From contig JAILWY010000027.1 in NCBI GenBank assembly GCA_022113835.1, positions 6,574,501-6,638,500 of the forward strand: a DNA stretch of 64,000 nt, in the 5' to 3' direction. The stretch comes from Atopsyche davidsoni (lineage: Eukaryota > Arthropoda > Insecta > Trichoptera > Hydrobiosidae). Positions 12,700-25,499 of this stretch are shown here, in pieces (the stretch's first letter is position 1; every line of letters starts with the position of its first letter). The notes beneath the pieces are model-generated. The model was not told the origin of the DNA. It did not search any database and saw nothing but the letters and a program-made list of their open reading frames with translations. A program made the position numbers and the translations under genes.

Positions 12700-13260
12700 T
12701 AAATACAGGGATAGAGTCTGCGTATAACCTCGGAGGTCTACGGCATAATATTGAAGATACAACTCATATACGTTAAAGTTTATAGTTCCATTTAGAGGTC
12801 AGGTTTATTTTTCCTTTCAAAACTATCGATTAAACTAAATTGTACCATAAAACCGAGTCTCATCACGCCGGAATTCGTTCTGAAGTGTTGGCTGCTCTGC
12901 GTGCGTCGCGCTCGGTTGTGTTAGGTTAGTTATATTAGAGTTTCTTCAGCATTTGTTCAGTTGGGACTTTTATGGTGGCACGCCTGGCGGAATTGAAACA
13001 AATCCCGGCCGCGGGCAAACAGCTGATTATACCTTTATTGCACTCTGCTCGCAGCCGGAAGACGCCTGGCGGCCGCGTTTTGTCCATCGTTACCATTTAC
13101 AATCGCCGATCTGGGTTAACGCATTTAATTAGGAATTATAAATCATTGCGCCTACTGTTTGATTTAAAGCCATTTTTAAGCTATAAAATGTGTTTTTTTT
13201 TCCTTTAACCGAGGCATAGGAAGTGCGCTGTAGATACTGTAGGTTTGCTCTCTACCGTTG
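12700..13260. other. GC-rich block, candidate regulatory or promoter region
   Basis: Complex sequence with a CpG-rich stretch at about 12860-13100, including a TTCAGTT initiator-like word near 12955 next to TTTATGG. The 78-codon plus-strand frame from 12972 has no recognisable domain and degrades into a T-run. Regulatory element or unproven promoter. Confidence 0.3.
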
Positions 13261-15105
13261 GCCTGCTTTTATACAAAAATAAAAGAAATGGTTCTACTGT
13301 GCACTGTTTATTTATCAATTAAACGTGATTTCTTTGATATACAATAATAGAGCAATATTTTTTAAAATTGACTATATTTTTTAACATGATCAAGTATCTG
13401 AATAAAAATTCATTTTATTAATAATTTCATTGGTGATTGTTTTTTTTTAATCGAAAACACAATAAAAGAAAATACATATATATAGAATATCATTTTAAGA
13501 CAATATTTGTTCTACGTATTGATTTAAAAGTTAGTCTTGTTAAAAATATTTTTTTATTAGCAGTCTTTAATTTATGATAAATATTGGAGTTCAACTGATA
13601 AAAATAGTATGATGGAATCTATGTTTTTGTAAAGACCAGAGTTGTTACTACAGCATTTTAAAATTCATTAATTATATAATCTTTAAAATATTCATAATTG
13701 TATTATTAAATGCAAGACTTGCACATTGTTGTCTGTCGTCTGTCTTTCCGTCCTTTCAATCTCTCATGGGGGTTTTTAAGATTCAAACCTCTTTGCTGTA
13801 AGCAAAATTCCTATTTTCTATTCAATTTTTTGCACTCTTTTCACTGAATTGTAATTTTTTGATAAAACACAAACTAAAGTTCAATATTTTAAATAGAATA
13901 TTGTTATATAAATCCATGGTGCTTATTAGTAAACCTTCAAAAATATTTAAATTTTATTCAAAGCTTTTGGCTTTTTTCTGGTAAGTCAAGCAACGATCTG
14001 ATTTGAAGGTTAATCAGACGATTTGCTTATTACCATAGGGTACCCAGGAATCTAGAATACGAAGTTGTGAGCTTGAATTTTTGGCATAATCTTTTTTCCT
14101 TCAATCTGGCTTCAGTACTGGAAATGTAACGTTAGATATTCAATCTTGTCTTATTAGAAAATAAATAAAAAATAATGTATCTAAACGTAAATTTTTTTTA
14201 AGAATAAGTCATACCGTAAATATGACTAATATTAAGAATCCCGAGGGATTTCAATGCACGCAAGCAATTATGGTAATAAATATAAAGCATTCTTGTTATT
14301 TCAATATCCAATAATCAAAAGACCGGTAGCATATTATTTTATAGATTAAATCAAGTTTCTCATAAAAATATTCTAACTATAGCGCATGCGTTGAAATATG
14401 TAACAATGCTATTTCAGTTAATTCTACATTACCTTGTTTACGTTAGTATGGAAAACAATATAATTATTCTGAAAATAATCAAATTTAATTGTTAATTAAA
14501 TTTTAATATATTTTGTAATTATCTCAAATATCTTTTGAATATATACCAAACAACTTGATAAAGGTCATTATCCATCTAACAAATCTTGGATATACCTTTT
14601 ATTTTGGATAACAAATAAGAACTGAAATAATATGATTGTATTGCTCCTAAATGTTAATTATCTATAATTTAACACTAAAATAGGGTTAAAGAATTTAAAA
14701 AAAGACATTTTATAGTCAAAACATTAATATGAAATTTCTGAGATTGCTCTGATCAGTTTATTTTTTAAACTACACATTTTAAAATTGTTATATCAATTTA
14801 TTTGACTTTTATCCCAATAATTTTCACAAACTCAAATATTATAGTAATTATAAATAATACTTTATGTATATTATATAAATTTATTTTATCTTAAGAGTTA
14901 CAATATATTTTTTTCTTGGTTTTGTTAGCCACTGGGCTTCAATAAAAATAAATAAAAATAGTTTACGACTGTGCTAATATCAAAAGATAACACGGTACAT
15001 GAAGGTATAGAAAAGTGGGACATAATTTCAATTGTTTTGGTACATTGTAGCGCAAATGAGTATAAATTTGTATAAGCAAAACTCATCTATTGAATAAAAA
15101 TGAAC
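13261..15105. other. AT-rich non-coding DNA
   Basis: Long AT-rich stretch. A more complex patch at about 13730-14130 could be old repeat debris, but I cannot match it to anything else in the window. Confidence 0.45.
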
Positions 15106-15330
15106 ATGATAAACAGCTTTATTGCTTAGATTTGCAAGGATTCCCTTGGAGGTTGGGAGAGTTCTCAGGCAGCCGGGCCCAGCGCGGGGCGGACGCGTGA
15201 ATGCGATTCGCAATTAGCACCCAGGTGGCAGATTAGCATTGAAATGCATAATGTGATAAGCAAGTGTCAGTGTGGGAGACAAGCGTACATCTATCTCAAT
15301 GACAAAATTGTAAATCAACGATATTTTCAT
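15106..15330. other. GC-rich block
   Basis: Compact CpG-rich core (15170-15205) followed by a complex, non-repetitive stretch. Shape and composition match the other candidate regulatory blocks. Confidence 0.35.
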
Positions 15331-16185
15331 CAGTTGCATCGCACCATAAGACACCACCTAATAATTCGTGTATCAAATTTTGATTCTTATATATTTTAAT
15401 ACTACTACCGTTTTTTAACCTCACATCAAACGATGTTATAGATCTTACAAACAGAGTACATATTTAAAAAGGTAAAATGTTAAATAATAAAAATAAATGG
15501 TTCCAAAATACACACAGATTCGAGCAAACTGCATATCTTATAATGAATATGTCATTTTTTTAATTATGTAATTGATTGTTCAGATATTAAAAAATAACAT
15601 TTTTAGTGATTATAAATTGACGTTCTTTTTATCAACGGCCTTTTTTTACTTGAATTTATTAAATGAAGGGTCCAAAGAATTCACCAATGAAAATAAGGAA
15701 TGAATAAAAACGCGGAATGCTGGCCTGTTAAAAAAAAGAAATCGATATTTTTCAAGAAAATATTTGGGGATATGCGATGGGAAAAAAAACAGGTACGATT
15801 TTTTTAGGGATTTAAATAAACGTACGTTTGTTGAACAGTGAAAGCTAGAGTTTGCACAATGCGACATGAATTTACATATCAAATTAAAAGTATTTTTGTT
15901 TACACTAAATCGATAAGAGATAATCATTTTTATATTAAATATACAATATTCATCTTTATTCAATATTTTTACTAATATTAATTATGTTAACGTATTCATG
16001 TATATCAACGTTATTAAATGAAATTAAATCATAAAATAAGTTCTGTTTTATAGATCTCAGGCAGTAAGACAAGTAAAGTCTGATTACCTACATTTCAAAG
16101 CACCTAGTGTTATTCTTATATATTTGTTATTACACCTTAAAGCATTTTAACACTAAAAGCATTTAATCGTTTATAGCTCCTTGTT
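15331..16185. other. AT-rich non-coding DNA
   Basis: The 105-codon minus-strand frame at 15646-15963 is Phe/Lys/Asn-rich background composition without any domain, and I do not call it a gene. Confidence 0.45.
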
Positions 16186-16640
16186 ATAAAACTAAGAAAC
16201 CTTTTAGCTATTCTGCTACCCGGATACGTATCCAATCGATATCCGGCACGCAGCTGTGGAGGTAGATTGACGCTACACGAGCACTCAAGTACCCGACTAG
16301 AACAGACTCTGGCCTGAAAACTGCGCATGTGCTCGCTCTGCTGCAATTCTCCTCCCCCGAAACTTAAGCGCCTGGACCCCAGAAGCCTGTTTTAAAAAAA
16401 AACAATTTCTATAAAATCTAATTGACTCGCAGGTCAACTATTTTTTTGAAATATTTTTTTAATACTATGATGACATAATTTTTCAGGCTGTAGGGGGATA
16501 ACGAATATTGTGATATATAGCCTCAATTTTCAGAGTTCCGTGTCACTGAAAAGGGGGGCGCAGATAATCTGCGTCGCAAAAAGAGTTTCCTTAATCAATA
16601 AATCATTCGGCGTGGGAATATCGACTCAAAAAATTCCTAA
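16186..16640. other. Pair of moderately GC-rich blocks with a 15-bp palindrome
   Basis: Two complex patches (16190-16390 and 16480-16640). The second contains a perfect inverted repeat CGCAGAT-A-ATCTGCG at 16559-16573, overlapping a GATA-type AGATAA word. This looks like a dimeric protein-binding site. Confidence 0.35.
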
Positions 16641-17230
16641 TCTGCATTCCAGAGGTAAAATTAATTGAATAAATTTAATAATATTAAAATATATATTATT
16701 TTGATATTTTGATCGGTATTACTTTTTATTGTTTAATATCAAAATGGTGATATATGGTACAATAGTATGAAAATGTATATTTTAAAAAAAATTTAGCTTA
16801 TGTATTTTTTAATTGATACTTTCAAATCTAATGTGCTCATTAATCAGTGCTGTCATATTATTAAAATTAAAAAACAAGAATTAAATTTTATCGATCATAT
16901 TTTGTGAATTTGAGAATGAAATAAAATTTAAGTGAACACTTAATTTAATACAAAACAAAGTAGAGCTTTTTAATTAAATCACTTCGCTTTATTGTGGACA
17001 CGGCTACCTATTGAATCATAAAATATATTATTATAAGGAGGCAATAATTTTTACATGTGTTTTTATTAAAATAAAACGATCAGTCATTAGGTCATTACCC
17101 AATAAATTTACAGACCATTTTACTGCCTCCGTATTAAAACTACTCAATTATGCGTTTTAAATCATCTGCGCTCAGTTCTGCCGACCTACTTACAAATTTG
17201 ATATATTTTATTTCAAAATAATTTAAATAT

Positions 17231-17430
17231 ATAGCACGCATCTCAATCAGTTCATACTCTATGACTCGCAGAACAGCAATGCCTGCAAAATTTTTCACGC
17301 TATCAGACGAATGAAAATAATTCGTTCTGTCCGTGTTACTCCCGCTGGTTTATACGCGAAAGAAAGAGGACGGCTTGAGGTTGGATTTTGTTAGTGACTA
17401 AAGTGAACCGTTCTCCAGTGGCAGCGATAA
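17231..17430. other. Moderately GC-rich block upstream of candidate promoter
   Basis: Complex sequence containing an initiator-like TCAGTT near 17248, about 1 kb upstream of the better promoter candidate at 18.3 kb. It could be a proximal enhancer or an alternative start; the evidence is thin. Confidence 0.25.
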
Positions 17431-17887
17431 GAGGAAAAGTATGAGTTACGTTTTATGGACACTTTTAGCGTTGATAGTGAATATATTTTTATTGCTAACT
17501 ATCAAGGCGATAGGTACAAGGTTTAGGATATCTTAACATGATTCTCTTGTTTAATATATGGCAATCTTTTTCCAAATAAGCAAAAATATGATAATTAATA
17601 AATATAAAGTATGTGAAAATACTATAACTGCTTTTATTCTTTTGAATCAAGTCACGTAATACATAATCATAAAATTTAAAAAAATTTACGTTTTTTAAAA
17701 AAACATTTAGGAAATGGTAGCAATATAATGACATTTTTGTCTAAATGCTTATTTTAGAGATATGATGCTTAAACGTGCTTAAATTCACAAATACAGATAT
17801 AATATTATATAAAATACAGTAAATATTTTTGTAATAATTTGTTAATAAATAAATATACAAATTTAAAGAAAACCTTTCTTTTTGTTA
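17431..17887. other. AT-rich non-coding DNA
   Basis: Nothing recognisable. The 79-codon minus-strand frame here is background. Confidence 0.45.
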
Positions 17888-18117
17888 TTGATAAGTATTA
17901 TAAATGTCGAATTCCTCTCTTTAGTAGAGGTCGGCAACAATTTCACTGAACACACACACACACATATATATGTGTGTGTGTGTGCCCAGTCTTTCTAATT
18001 TTGGTAATGCACCGGCCATGTAAGCTTGGGGGTGTGGGTTCGAATCCCACACATTTTTCTGAGAGTTTCTTTAATAATTTTTCAATATTTGAAAAAATGT
18101 GCCTAACCATTATCAAT
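17888..18117 (+). mobile_element. tRNA-derived (SINE-like) element, copy A
   Basis: The right part carries a perfect pol III B box GGTTCGAATCC at 18037-18047 inside a tRNA-like T arm. It is preceded by the family core GGTAATGCACCGGCCATG and followed by the family tail (18056-18117: GAGAGTTTC, then TTCAATATTTGAAAAAATG, ending CATTATCAAT). The A box is degraded. The left limit is tentative: ATTGATAA at 17888 resembles an inverted tail end. A 34-bp perfect CA/TG palindrome lies inside at 17951-17984. Two relatives occur in the window (29772-30053 and 40805-41276). It is not a functional tRNA gene, because the acceptor and D arms are broken. Confidence 0.75.
17951..17984. repeat. CA/TG microsatellite palindrome
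   Basis: (CA)n runs directly into TATATA and then (TG)n, giving a perfect 34-bp self-complementary sequence within tRNA-like element copy A. Confidence 0.95.
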
Positions 18118-18229
18118 GTCTAATTTTGCTTAAAATTAAAAACGTCTTCCAGTGCTCTGTGTTTCTCGCTCATAACTGAAAGATATTTTTTTTTGAAATT
18201 TGTTTTAAAAAAAAAATCGATGTGAAATA

Positions 18230-18345
18230 AATACGCGAAGGCTTCGGAAACCACCCCCCGAGTGCGGCACTGCCTGGGGCCGGCCATTGCGCAAGTGGCG
18301 GCGCCGCGTCACTCGCGTCGAGAGCCGCGAGCCGCAGTCAGTCCA
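18230..18345 (+). promoter_or_regulatory. Candidate TATA-less promoter
   Basis: An abrupt CpG-rich region precedes an arthropod initiator-like TCAGT at 18338-18342, with the predicted +1 A at 18340. No TATA box is seen 25-35 bp upstream. A GGCCATTGCGC word near 18281 supplies a Pho/YY1-type core. The call rests on the initiator, the CpG-rich context and a strong donor about 260 bp downstream. Confidence 0.4.
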
Positions 18346-18598
18346 CTCCCAGCCGGGGCGACCTGACGCTGCCAGACGCCGCGCTGACGCCGCCCTGCCG
18401 CGACTTCCTGCTGTTTCACCGACAGCCCGTGCAAAAGTGACAGCCGCGCAGTGATGCATCGCACTCGTAGATTCTGTGGGCTCCGTTACTAACAAGCGCC
18501 TCGACCGTTCTCTGTTTGACATTCGAGTGATAAGATGATAACTTGAGTTCCGAAGGCGTCGTCGTTCTTCAAAGCTGAGCCGCGCGCCGCCCGCGAGG
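18340..18598 (+). other. Candidate non-coding first exon (5' UTR)
   Basis: GC-rich sequence ending in CGCGAGG|GTAAGTG, which matches the metazoan splice-donor consensus (exon end 18598, GT at 18599-18600), followed at once by AT-rich intron-like DNA. Two AUGs in the interval open very short frames: a 12-residue upstream ORF at 18454-18492, and an AUG-AUA-ACU-stop near 18534. This fits a 5' untranslated exon. The downstream gene is not identifiable, and no coding exon can be matched to it in this window. A minus-strand 105-codon frame covers the same GC-rich DNA but is Arg/Ser/Ala-rich with no domain, so I treat it as a shadow. Confidence 0.45.
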
Positions 18599-20435
18599 GT
18601 AAGTGTGAACCGATTGTGTCAATGTCTTTAGACGAATATTAGTTTTTTTGTGTTGTTTACCCGCTGTGTGTCATTTCTTTCTTCCTTGTGGACTCTGATA
18701 ATTTATCTGTTTACTCAATGAATTTGTTACTAAATCTATGCAAATCATAGATAATTTTGAGTTAAGTAAACATTTTTTTATACTTCAGTGTACTCGTGCG
18801 ATTAATCGGAAATATGATGTGCCTATACCCTGTGAGCTATCTACTAAGATACATATTGTTGTTTGTATTTTTACAAATCCGTTAATATCTGCAACATAAC
18901 CTCAATTAAATTCAATTCGTTTTAGAAAATACCAACAATATTAAAATGTAAAATGCACTTAGTGGAACAATACTAAATTATCATTCAACTGTCTAATTAT
19001 CTTGGTTATAAAATTTGAGTGATAAGTTATATTTTTTAACATCAAGTATCTGAAATTACACATAACAAAACAGTTCACTCTAAACATTATTGTTACAAAT
19101 TATATATCTTATTTGCTAAACAGCTCTAAACTGCTTATTTCGCTTTGATCGCACTTAAATGTGAGTACGCGTAAGTGTGCATAGTTTTAAGTACATATTT
19201 GAATTAAAAACGAGGCTTTTATGATGTTTAAAAAGCAGTGAAAATTGCTCCGTAAATATTTGAAATTCCTATCCACTTCACAGATGATTTGTGCTAATGA
19301 AAAAGTTCGCAGTGTCGTTATGTTTAATTACCGCAATAAAATGCTTTATTTGAGTCTCCCGACTGATCTAACTGGAGCTAGTTTTGCTGATTGCTTATTT
19401 ACTATAAGACCGACATAGACATATAATATATTTAAAACCATATTTCGTTTCTTTCTCAAATTATTTTTGTAAAGAAAATCGGTTTGTGCGTATTTAGAGG
19501 TAAATTCCATTTATCTACTGTTTGAATTTACTTGATAATGAAAATTATTAATAGTGTTATTGTCACACTTCTCTTGAACTATAATATAATTTTTTTTTAT
19601 TGTATATTCAAAAATATCATAATAAATATAAGCGATTTGATAATAAATGAGAAATAAATAGTAAAAAATTTGCTTTAAGCATTATAGTTATAAACATTTT
19701 AAAAGAATGTAACGAAGTATATTCTGTCAAATAAAATAAATTATTTAATATAGTTAAATACCGTGTAAGGCATTACCTAATATATTAAATAAGGTAAGTT
19801 GTTACTTAATGCTATGTAAAATATTAAAATTAAAACATCTTTTTTATAATAAAAAATACCACCTTTAATATTAAGATTGGTAATATTGTTATTTTGAGTT
19901 AAACAAAAAAATAGCTCATTATGTGACTTGGATATAAAAACCTTACTATACTCAACTAAAAATATGTATAGTATAGGTTTCGTCAAATAATAGGCTTCTC
20001 TAATTATTATCAAAACGTGATTATTATGATTTGTTATTTATAGTGTAATAATAATTGTACAAGTTATACACACATTTGTAAGTAAGTGCAAATATAAGAC
20101 TTTTAGGTGACTGTGTTAGATAACGTAGGCGCGTCATGTATAGGAATATTTGTTACTAATATATATATATATATGAAAATACTAGGAAATAGAAATGTAG
20201 AAAAACTCTTTGTTATTAACATAAATAGCACTGTATTAAAGTGATGATATCGTATTTTGTATCAGAAGTGGTTATTTCCATGTTTTATAATACAGGTTGC
20301 TTGTATGCATTTATAAAATTTAATTATTCAATAATTGTAAATTTATCTCGAAGCGGCCATTTCACAATCTTGAATTAATTTTAAAATTAAACATCCTGAT
20401 TAGACGCCAATATTTTCTTTCTGTAATATACATCA
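18599..20435 (+). other. AT-rich DNA, possible start of a long first intron
   Basis: Begins at the candidate splice donor. The first 250 bp are moderately complex and then grade into AT-rich sequence. A short TA run is at about 20158-20174. No exon is recognised. Confidence 0.35.
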
Positions 20436-20680
20436 TTAAATTTACAAGATTATGGTGAACGGTGAAAACCGGCGATGGCTGTGAAACTTTTTAATAATAT
20501 GGTTTAAACTCGTTCTGGAGATTGTTACGGCATTTACGAGAACCGAAAAATGTCTTGCCACTTAAGGGCAGAGGCAAAGCATATTGCAGTTCTATATAAT
20601 GCACTTCCTTACCGCATGCTACTGGTTTCTACTGCACCTTACACTTCCTACAAGTGGTCGGTAAAGTATTTTGAGCGCTA
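20436..20680. other. Moderately GC-rich block
   Basis: Complex sequence without an open frame. Candidate regulatory element. Confidence 0.3.
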
Positions 20681-21299
20681 TATTATATTTTGTGTAATAA
20701 GATACTTAAGATTCAAAAAACTATGATTTATATAAATAAAAATATATACACACTCAAACAGTTTTGGGTATTTGCTGACAGTTGCATTGATGGTATGAAT
20801 TTATCCAAGCCTCTTAAGGGTAACAAATCACCTTTTCACACGTGCTACTATGAATATCTCATATTTAAATTACGTGGCACAGTACTACATTTATTAAATA
20901 TAAACTACAAGTAAAGCTCTTTTTATAATGTATTATAATAGTAAAAAATTATTTATTTATTTTTAATTCAACACTAACTTATATATACAGACGTATCTTT
21001 TTATAGTTATACTTTTTAATGGAACAGTATACGGATTATTAATAAAAATGTTAAAGAAAATCTAATACGGTTTTATTTTTCATATTGAATTATACTTAGT
21101 TACAATGATCATTCTTGCTTTATGTTAAGTTTTTTTTTAAATGTATTTGAACATAAATGAGAATAAACATTAATTCCATAAAATAATTTTTATAATTAAA
21201 TATATTGAATAAAAAATATGCGCTCATAGCATTAACGAGTTAATTTCATCAGCCAGTTTTAAGTTTAGCGCATTAGAGATATACGAAAAAAGTCCGTCA

Positions 21300-21445
21300 T
21301 TAAAAAGGGTCTATAACTTTCAACTTGCGATTAACCAATAGCATCCTATTTTGCGTTATTCTATTTAAAAAAAACACCCAAAAATAAAAGGATGTTATTG
21401 GCAAATTGTAAATCGGTCGCAAGTTGTGTCGCAACGTGTGTAGAG
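21300..21445 (+). mobile_element. Small inverted-repeat element (MITE-like), copy 1
   Basis: Imperfect inverted ends: the left arm begins CAACTTGCGA and continues with CCAATAGCATCC (21321-21346). The right arm reads GGATGTTATTGG and then TCGCAAGTTGTG (21390-21428). The left arm lacks about 11 bp present in the right. A diverged relative lies at 30745-30895 with the same right end (GCAAGTTGTGTC, then CGTGTGTAG). No coding content, as expected of a non-autonomous DNA element. Confidence 0.6.
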
Positions 21446-21735
21446 GGCTTGAGCGATGGCACGATGTTTCAGAGGAAAGCGCCTCGTCGGACGGGAACTT
21501 TCCCGGGACGCCTTCCGCAGTAAACTCCGGCCGAGACGACCGCAGGCCATTACAGAAGTTTCATTGAGTGTTTTGTTTTACATTTTATTGTTATTGGCTG
21601 TAAATTTTACAGTGCTTCGCAGCGTGCAGCATGTACGCGCCGTCGATAGTCCGGCCGGCTCACCTGCCCGGCGGCAGGACGACTCTTCCCCTCGCGCGAA
21701 CTCGCCACAGCTGATCGCGTTTTTTTAGTTGTGTT
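21446..21735. other. GC-rich block adjoining the MITE-like element
   Basis: Two CpG-rich cores (21450-21560 and 21615-21720) flank a short AT-rich bridge. A 90-codon plus-strand frame (21456-21728) spans it and would contain one hydrophobic stretch encoded by the bridge. I see no domain, and the hydrophobic part follows from the T-rich composition. I favour non-coding. Confidence 0.3.
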
Positions 21736-24415
21736 TTGGTATACAATAAAGTCAGCGGCCTTATTTATTCTTAGGGATAAACTTAAAAAACGATAAAAAG
21801 CAAGTATACATCATACTTGAAAATCAAATAAATTGTAGTTTAATTAATTAATCATGAAAGATTAGTAGTTCTCAAAGGAGTAAAAATATATAAATAGAAC
21901 GTGGGTGTACGTGTGCTGTGAAATGCTATCCATTATTTTTTTCATTTAATTTTAATATATTAAATTTGGTCCATTTGTGGATTTTTTTTCATTTAGTTTC
22001 ATTTGTACGTTTAGTGTTATTTTTGAGCGTTGTACCGTTGAACCGTAAAATGATAAAAATGGTAAAATAAAGCTAAAACAAATAACCACACATAAGGTAA
22101 ATGATATCAATTCATGTAATGATTCTTTCTGGAATCAATACGGATTTATTAATATTTGTATGCTAGAATATAAAGAGTAGTAATTACTTAAAGTGAAAAT
22201 AAATATTTAGCTTGATTTCAAATGGCATCTTGAATTGGTGAAGTATATATACATCGGTTTGAAACGTTACAGTTGGCAATAATTTCATATAATTTTAATT
22301 CGTTAATAACATAGTTAGACGCCTTGGTGCGCAGGTAATAATATTTGTGAGGCTTTAATGATTCATTTATGGAGTCTACAATTAAACTCATCTTTAAATT
22401 CTGTGCCGCTTTTTCTAGCCAATTATATTTTCTCGTTAATTACAGTAGAAAAGGTAAATAACGAAGCCATCTCAGAAAATGCGACTGCCACGTTTTATTT
22501 GCAGAAGTTATTACGGATGAATAAAACACTGACAGTTATATTTTTTTATTCTTCTAATGATGTGATTCTCACTGTCACTGTATTTGATTCAATACGGTTT
22601 ACTTGTTAAATAAATAAATTTAAACCCTGAATTATTAAATAGGCAGCAGATTTTAAATTAGATATGTACTAAATGAAAAATAGACCAAAAATACTTTTAA
22701 TAGTGAATAAATGTACCAAAAGGATTGGTTTAGTAATCATGGCGAGCTTAAAATAAGATGAAATTTAAGCTATTTTCAATTATGTAAAAATTATAATTGT
22801 CTTATGTCAAAAGCACTTTTAAAAATAACAAGAAAACAAAACTGGAAACAGGAAAAAGTTGCAGCCGCAGTTGCCTGTATTTATTTTCAATTGCGTTTCT
22901 TACTTTAAGAGTATTGTATTTTGTAGACTTGTCAAAGTTATCGAGTCGAGATTCTTCTTGATTGTACATCAAATTTATAAAAATTAAATAAAAAAATCAC
23001 ACGTTATTATAAGATAGCTTATAATCTGCGTATTTACATTTGTACAATAATTATTGCAATCTTAGACATGCGTTATTTCATTTCTTGTATGCACTGCACC
23101 ATACTAGTAACTCAAAATATACTTTCAGTTTGTCTAATAAATCAGTTATACCGTATGCCATTAGTTATGAGTTCTTCCCACGTTGGATTTACATAATGAG
23201 ATGTTGTTTCTTGTGAAGTGCCATCTTTTTCTGGGCACACGATGCCACCGTCTATACTTACGCTGCCAATTATTTAATTGCAATTAACCTTTTAGTGCTG
23301 CTTAGAAATAAAAAATAATCTTAATATTACCGTTAAGTCATGTCGATAATTAAAAAAATTGCATTTATGAAATTACCTATAAATAATAACGAAATATAAA
23401 TATAAAACATACCAATTTTCAGATTATCAATGTGATGTATGAAAATTTAATCACTTAGCAAAAACTTTGTAGCATTTTTTCATATAAATTACTACCTTAC
23501 ACAATTATTTAGTTTGCAAGTTTTTAAACTGCTAGTGAATCTATTTTGTTACTTTTGTAGGCTGTGTGACAATAATGTATTTCATTTTACAGTTGATTTT
23601 TAGTAAAAGTGACTCATCGTTGAATTTGTGTTGAAACATTATCTTCTAGCGTGTGCCTCGTGGCTTTGTTAATGGTTCGATGTCATGGATGGATGTTTAT
23701 TATTTTTGAGTGATCGGATATATATCTAATTATCGATTACTTTCTCTTTTGTAGACCATACTAGGTTTTTCGTCAGGGAGTCTGAGGATTTCATACATGG
23801 ATCTGCTTTTTAATATCAACAGCTTCAATTAAAGATGTATAATCATCTATCCGTCGATATATATTACTAATACTTATTAATAGACAATAAACTTATAGTT
23901 TTTCGATAGAGGTGAATTGGATTAAAGTTAATATTTTTGTAGATAGATTTGAGATTATTTTTATTTTACTCAACTAAGGAATCTGACTTCAGGTCTTTCT
24001 ATTATGAAAATATCATTATATCTCAAAATAAAACGTACAAGCTGTCTTACGCCTTCCTTCTTTCACGCTTTGATTGGATCGTAAACTTTCATCCGCGTGT
24101 TGGGCTTCCTGTCTTATAGAGTTTCATCTTAGAAATGTACCCATAACCATTTATTTAACCTTATTACTATTTAAACAGTGTGATTCACTATCTTAAACTT
24201 TTTAAACATGACATCGTTAAACAAATATTTCTCAAATATTATTAATTCATATTGAATCAACTGGCATACTTATCTCAAAGCAGATACACAATCAATTTAA
24301 ATTTTATATGTTGATTTTGTGTGAGTGTTTTTTATCATAATTTAAATACTTATGAGTTAATAAATTTTATAGTTATACGGTTATTTTAAATTTAAAATTA
24401 AAAATTGTTTCATTT
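21736..24415. other. AT-rich non-coding DNA
   Basis: No recognisable genes or repeats. Slightly more complex patches occur around 22340-22600, 23130-23280 and 23630-23830, all without domains or clear signals. Confidence 0.45.
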
Positions 24416-24870
24416 GATTGTACATCTCTTCTGAGCCTCCTTGTAATGGTGTTCTAGTCTGCCGAGCTGAGTTGCGGCTCGTGTTATAAATAAATATGAT
24501 TATGATTGATTGTCATAAAAGAAGCTTGTAAAAATCGGTGAACCGACCGTTAAGAAACACCTCCTGGTGTAAAAGCGCTCCGGCAAGCAGTTTTTACAAT
24601 CGGATTTTCCAGGTTTTTTGTTTCCTTTACGCTCAGTCAATAAAAGATAAGTTAATTGGACTGTTATGTCATATAACTGTACAGCGCGCGCCCGTGTTTA
24701 CCCGCGGATCGCCTATTCATTCATAAACGAATTACAGTCCGTCATTACCCACCCTGACCTGCGCTAACTGCTGAACGACTGAATACCAGAGACAATTAGA
24801 GCCTAGGCGCTAGCGCCGAACTAGCGCCGGACTCGCTGCGGGCTACACTACGCTGCCAAACCAATAGAAC
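24416..24870. other. GC-rich block
   Basis: Complex sequence with a CpG-rich core at about 24755-24860. GGGCTACACTACGCTGCC near 24840 weakly resembles an end of the MITE-like family seen at 21.3 and 30.8 kb. Candidate regulatory element. Confidence 0.3.
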
Positions 24871-25499
24871 GTGTTGCAACAAACAAAAAAATACAATGAG
24901 ATATAAGCATAAATGATTTATACCATGCTTAAGGAAAAACACGAAAAAACTTATTTAAACTACATGCCATACATACTAAGTAAACGATATAAAATCGTCT
25001 GTCGTATATTATCCGACTATGATAACGTCTTTGTAAAATCTTTTTTTTGATTATCCGAAATGTAAATTTCTACAGTTTGAAACTTGAGTGTTCATATTTA
25101 AAATTGTTACTTGTTTTAAATTGTTGAATAAATTATACACAATGATACAAATTACTACAAAGAACAACTTATATCTATAACATGAAAGTAAATAATAAAA
25201 TATCTGGTTTATGAGATTTAATGAAATGATAATATTGACATGGTTATATTATATAAAAGAAAAAAATAATAGAATAAACACTACGTTAAAAAAAAACGTG
25301 CATTATTCTTTTTACTTTGTTTTAAATAGCATATACGACAATATTTTAGTGATTAGATTAAATTTTTATAAAAGTTCATATAATACACTGTTGATTCTAA
25401 ATATTTTTTCGTGTAATATATTAATTAAAGCCAAATAATGATATTTAATTGAGTGATATTGCATTGCTTAAATATACCCACATTATATTACGGAGTGTT

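Noticed and set aside
19790..19800. AAG|GTAAGT splice donor
   Set aside because: Perfect consensus but in plain AT-rich DNA with no exon-like sequence upstream; likely chance.
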